From assembly GCA_020634755.1 (NCBI GenBank), contig JACKBC010000011.1, positions 1 through 64,000 on the forward strand: a stretch of DNA of 64,000 nucleotides, in the 5' to 3' direction. This stretch comes from Caldilineaceae bacterium (lineage in GTDB: Bacteria > Chloroflexota > Anaerolineae > Caldilineales > Caldilineaceae). Position numbers and translations under genes: made by a program. The notes below the pieces were generated by a model. That model had not been told where the DNA came from. It did not search any database and worked only from the letters and a program-made list of their open reading frames with translations. This document shows positions 62,948 to 64,000 of this stretch, piece after piece (the first letter of the stretch is position 1; every line of letters starts with the position of its first letter).

Positions 62948-64000
62948 ATGAGTACACAGTACAAGCCAACCTTGGAGGAAGTTCGTCAACTGGCCGATCG
63001 CGGCAATTTGATTCCTATCTATCGGGAGCTGCCTGCCGATTTAGAGACGCCGGTATCGGTCTATTTGAAGCTGCGCGCCAGCACCGGCGGCCCCAGCTTT
63101 TTGCTCGAATCGGTGGAGAAGGGGGAGCAGGTGGGGCGCTACAGCTTTATCGGCGTCCACGCGCCCATGACGGTGACGGCGTGGGGCGACCAAGTGACCA
63201 TTGGCGGGGCGGGTGGCGCCGTGCTGGAACGACAGCAGGGCAACCCGTTTGATCTGGTCAAAGAACTGCTGGCCGGGCGGCAGGCGGTCAAAGTGCCGGG
63301 GCTGCCCACGCTGGCGGGCGGCGTGGTGGGCTATTTTGCCTATGACATGGTGCGCTTTATTGAGCGGCTGCCGGAGACCGCTTCCCGCGATCTAGACGTG
63401 GCGGATATGATGCTGCTCTTTAGCGACAATCTGGTGGTCTTTGACCACGTGCGCCACCGGCTGCTGGTGGTGGCCAACATGCGCATGGAAGACGATCTGC
63501 GCGCGTCCTATGCCGACGCGGTGGCGCGCATTGAGAAGATTGTGGGCGATCTGCGCCAGCCGCTGACGCCGCCAGAGACGCGCGAATGCAGCAGCGATGC
63601 GCCATGGCGAAGCAACTTTAGCCAGGCTGGACACGAGGAAAATGTGCGCGTGGCTAAAGAGTATATTGCCGCCGGTGACATCTTCCAGGTGGTGCTGAGC
63701 CAGCGCCTGAGCCGCGAAACTGAAGCCGAACCCTTTACCATTTATCGGGCGTTGCGCATGTTGAACCCGTCCCCCTATATGTACTTTCTCGATTTTGAAG
63801 GCGTAGCGGGCAATGGCAAAGAGCCCATACGCGTGATCGGCTCCAGCCCGGAAATGCACGTGCGGCTGGAGGAAGGCATTGCCTATCTGCATCCCATTGC
63901 GGGGACCCGCTGGCGTGGCGCCACGCCCGAAGAAGACGAGCAGCTTGCCGAGGATCTGCTGGCCGACCCCAAAGAGCGAGCCGAGCACGTCATGCTGGTT
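62948..64000 (+). CDS. trpE: anthranilate synthase component I, 3' end beyond window
   Basis: 351 codons are visible with no stop; ATG preceded by AAAAAGGGGAAACA. It converts chorismate and glutamine-derived ammonia to anthranilate, the first step of tryptophan synthesis, with TrpG as partner. The N-terminal domain carries the LLES feedback-inhibition motif (SFLLESVEKGEQVGRYSFIG). The chorismate-binding domain begins near residue 230 with EYIAAGDIFQVVLSQRLSR, NPSPYMYFLDF, VIGSSPEMHVRL and PIAGTRWRG (usually AGTRPRG). Control by a Trp T-box leader directly upstream supports the assignment over PabB. Further trp genes are expected beyond the window. Confidence 0.95.
   Translation, partial: MSTQYKPTLEEVRQLADRGNLIPIYRELPADLETPVSVYLKLRASTGGPSFLLESVEKGEQVGRYSFIGVHAPMTVTAWGDQVTIGGAGGAVLERQQGNPFDLVKELLAGRQAVKVPGLPTLAGGVVGYFAYDMVRFIERLPETASRDLDVADMMLLFSDNLVVFDHVRHRLLVVANMRMEDDLRASYADAVARIEKIVGDLRQPLTPPETRECSSDAPWRSNFSQAGHEENVRVAKEYIAAGDIFQVVLSQRLSRETEAEPFTIYRALRMLNPSPYMYFLDFEGVAGNGKEPIRVIGSSPEMHVRLEEGIAYLHPIAGTRWRGATPEEDEQLAEDLLADPKERAEHVMLV

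Overview
The window looks like a high-GC chromosome segment of a Chloroflexota bacterium, most likely Anaerolineae/Caldilineae or a metagenome bin of that group. The support is indirect. There are huge secreted SdrD B-like/GEVED/DUF11 repeat proteins, secreted proteins ending in a [YF]LP[LI]I-x-[KN]R tail, an AfsR-like regulator with an NB-ARC-type ATPase, an ECF42-type sigma factor next to a DGPF (YCII) protein, a tryptophan T-box leader, and AT-rich intergenic spacers full of inverted repeats. No rRNA, tRNA, CRISPR array or transposase gene was found.

Layout. (1) 1-25938: three consecutive plus-strand genes for giant secreted repeat proteins: a 5'-truncated product of at least 2926 aa, one of 1006 aa and one of 4293 aa. 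A 1.1-kb AT-rich hairpin-rich spacer separates the first two. (2) 25939-32261: terminator, two MITE-like palindromic elements, a lipoprotein plus membrane-anchored protein pair, a GNAT-AroM fusion, a DUF1294 membrane protein and a MaoC-type hydratase. (3) 32262-36665: a minus-strand run with a ClC-type anion channel carrying a C-terminal RCK_C domain, an ArsB/SLC13-type transporter and a front-end fatty-acid desaturase. (4) 37075-38259: a PLP fold-III decarboxylase. (5) 38502-43140: a NACHT-HEAT STAND NTPase gene broken by many small indels but still carrying a near-identical 12-unit HEAT array. (6) 43634-54073: two large secreted proteins, one combining a beta-helix, a GH44 glycosidase, an HEXXH peptidase-like domain and PPC, the other FG-GAP/CARDB/Fn3. 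(7) 54261-62404: a SnoaL-like secreted protein, a 72-aa conserved small protein, an AfsR-like regulator, a class-V aminotransferase, and the DGPF/ECF42 pair. (8) 62401-64000: consensus promoter, Trp T-box leader and trpE, which runs off the window.

The strongest theme is the cell surface. Four giant secreted proteins share a short C-terminal tail, and none shows LPXTG, a typical Por/T9SS domain or a C-terminal membrane anchor. The other points most worth checking are the HEAT array with a variable four-residue slot, the GH44/peptidase fusion, the T-box leader with an extra internal terminator, the ClC homologue lacking the gating glutamate, and several families of palindromic intergenic repeats, one of them placed at junctions of convergent genes.
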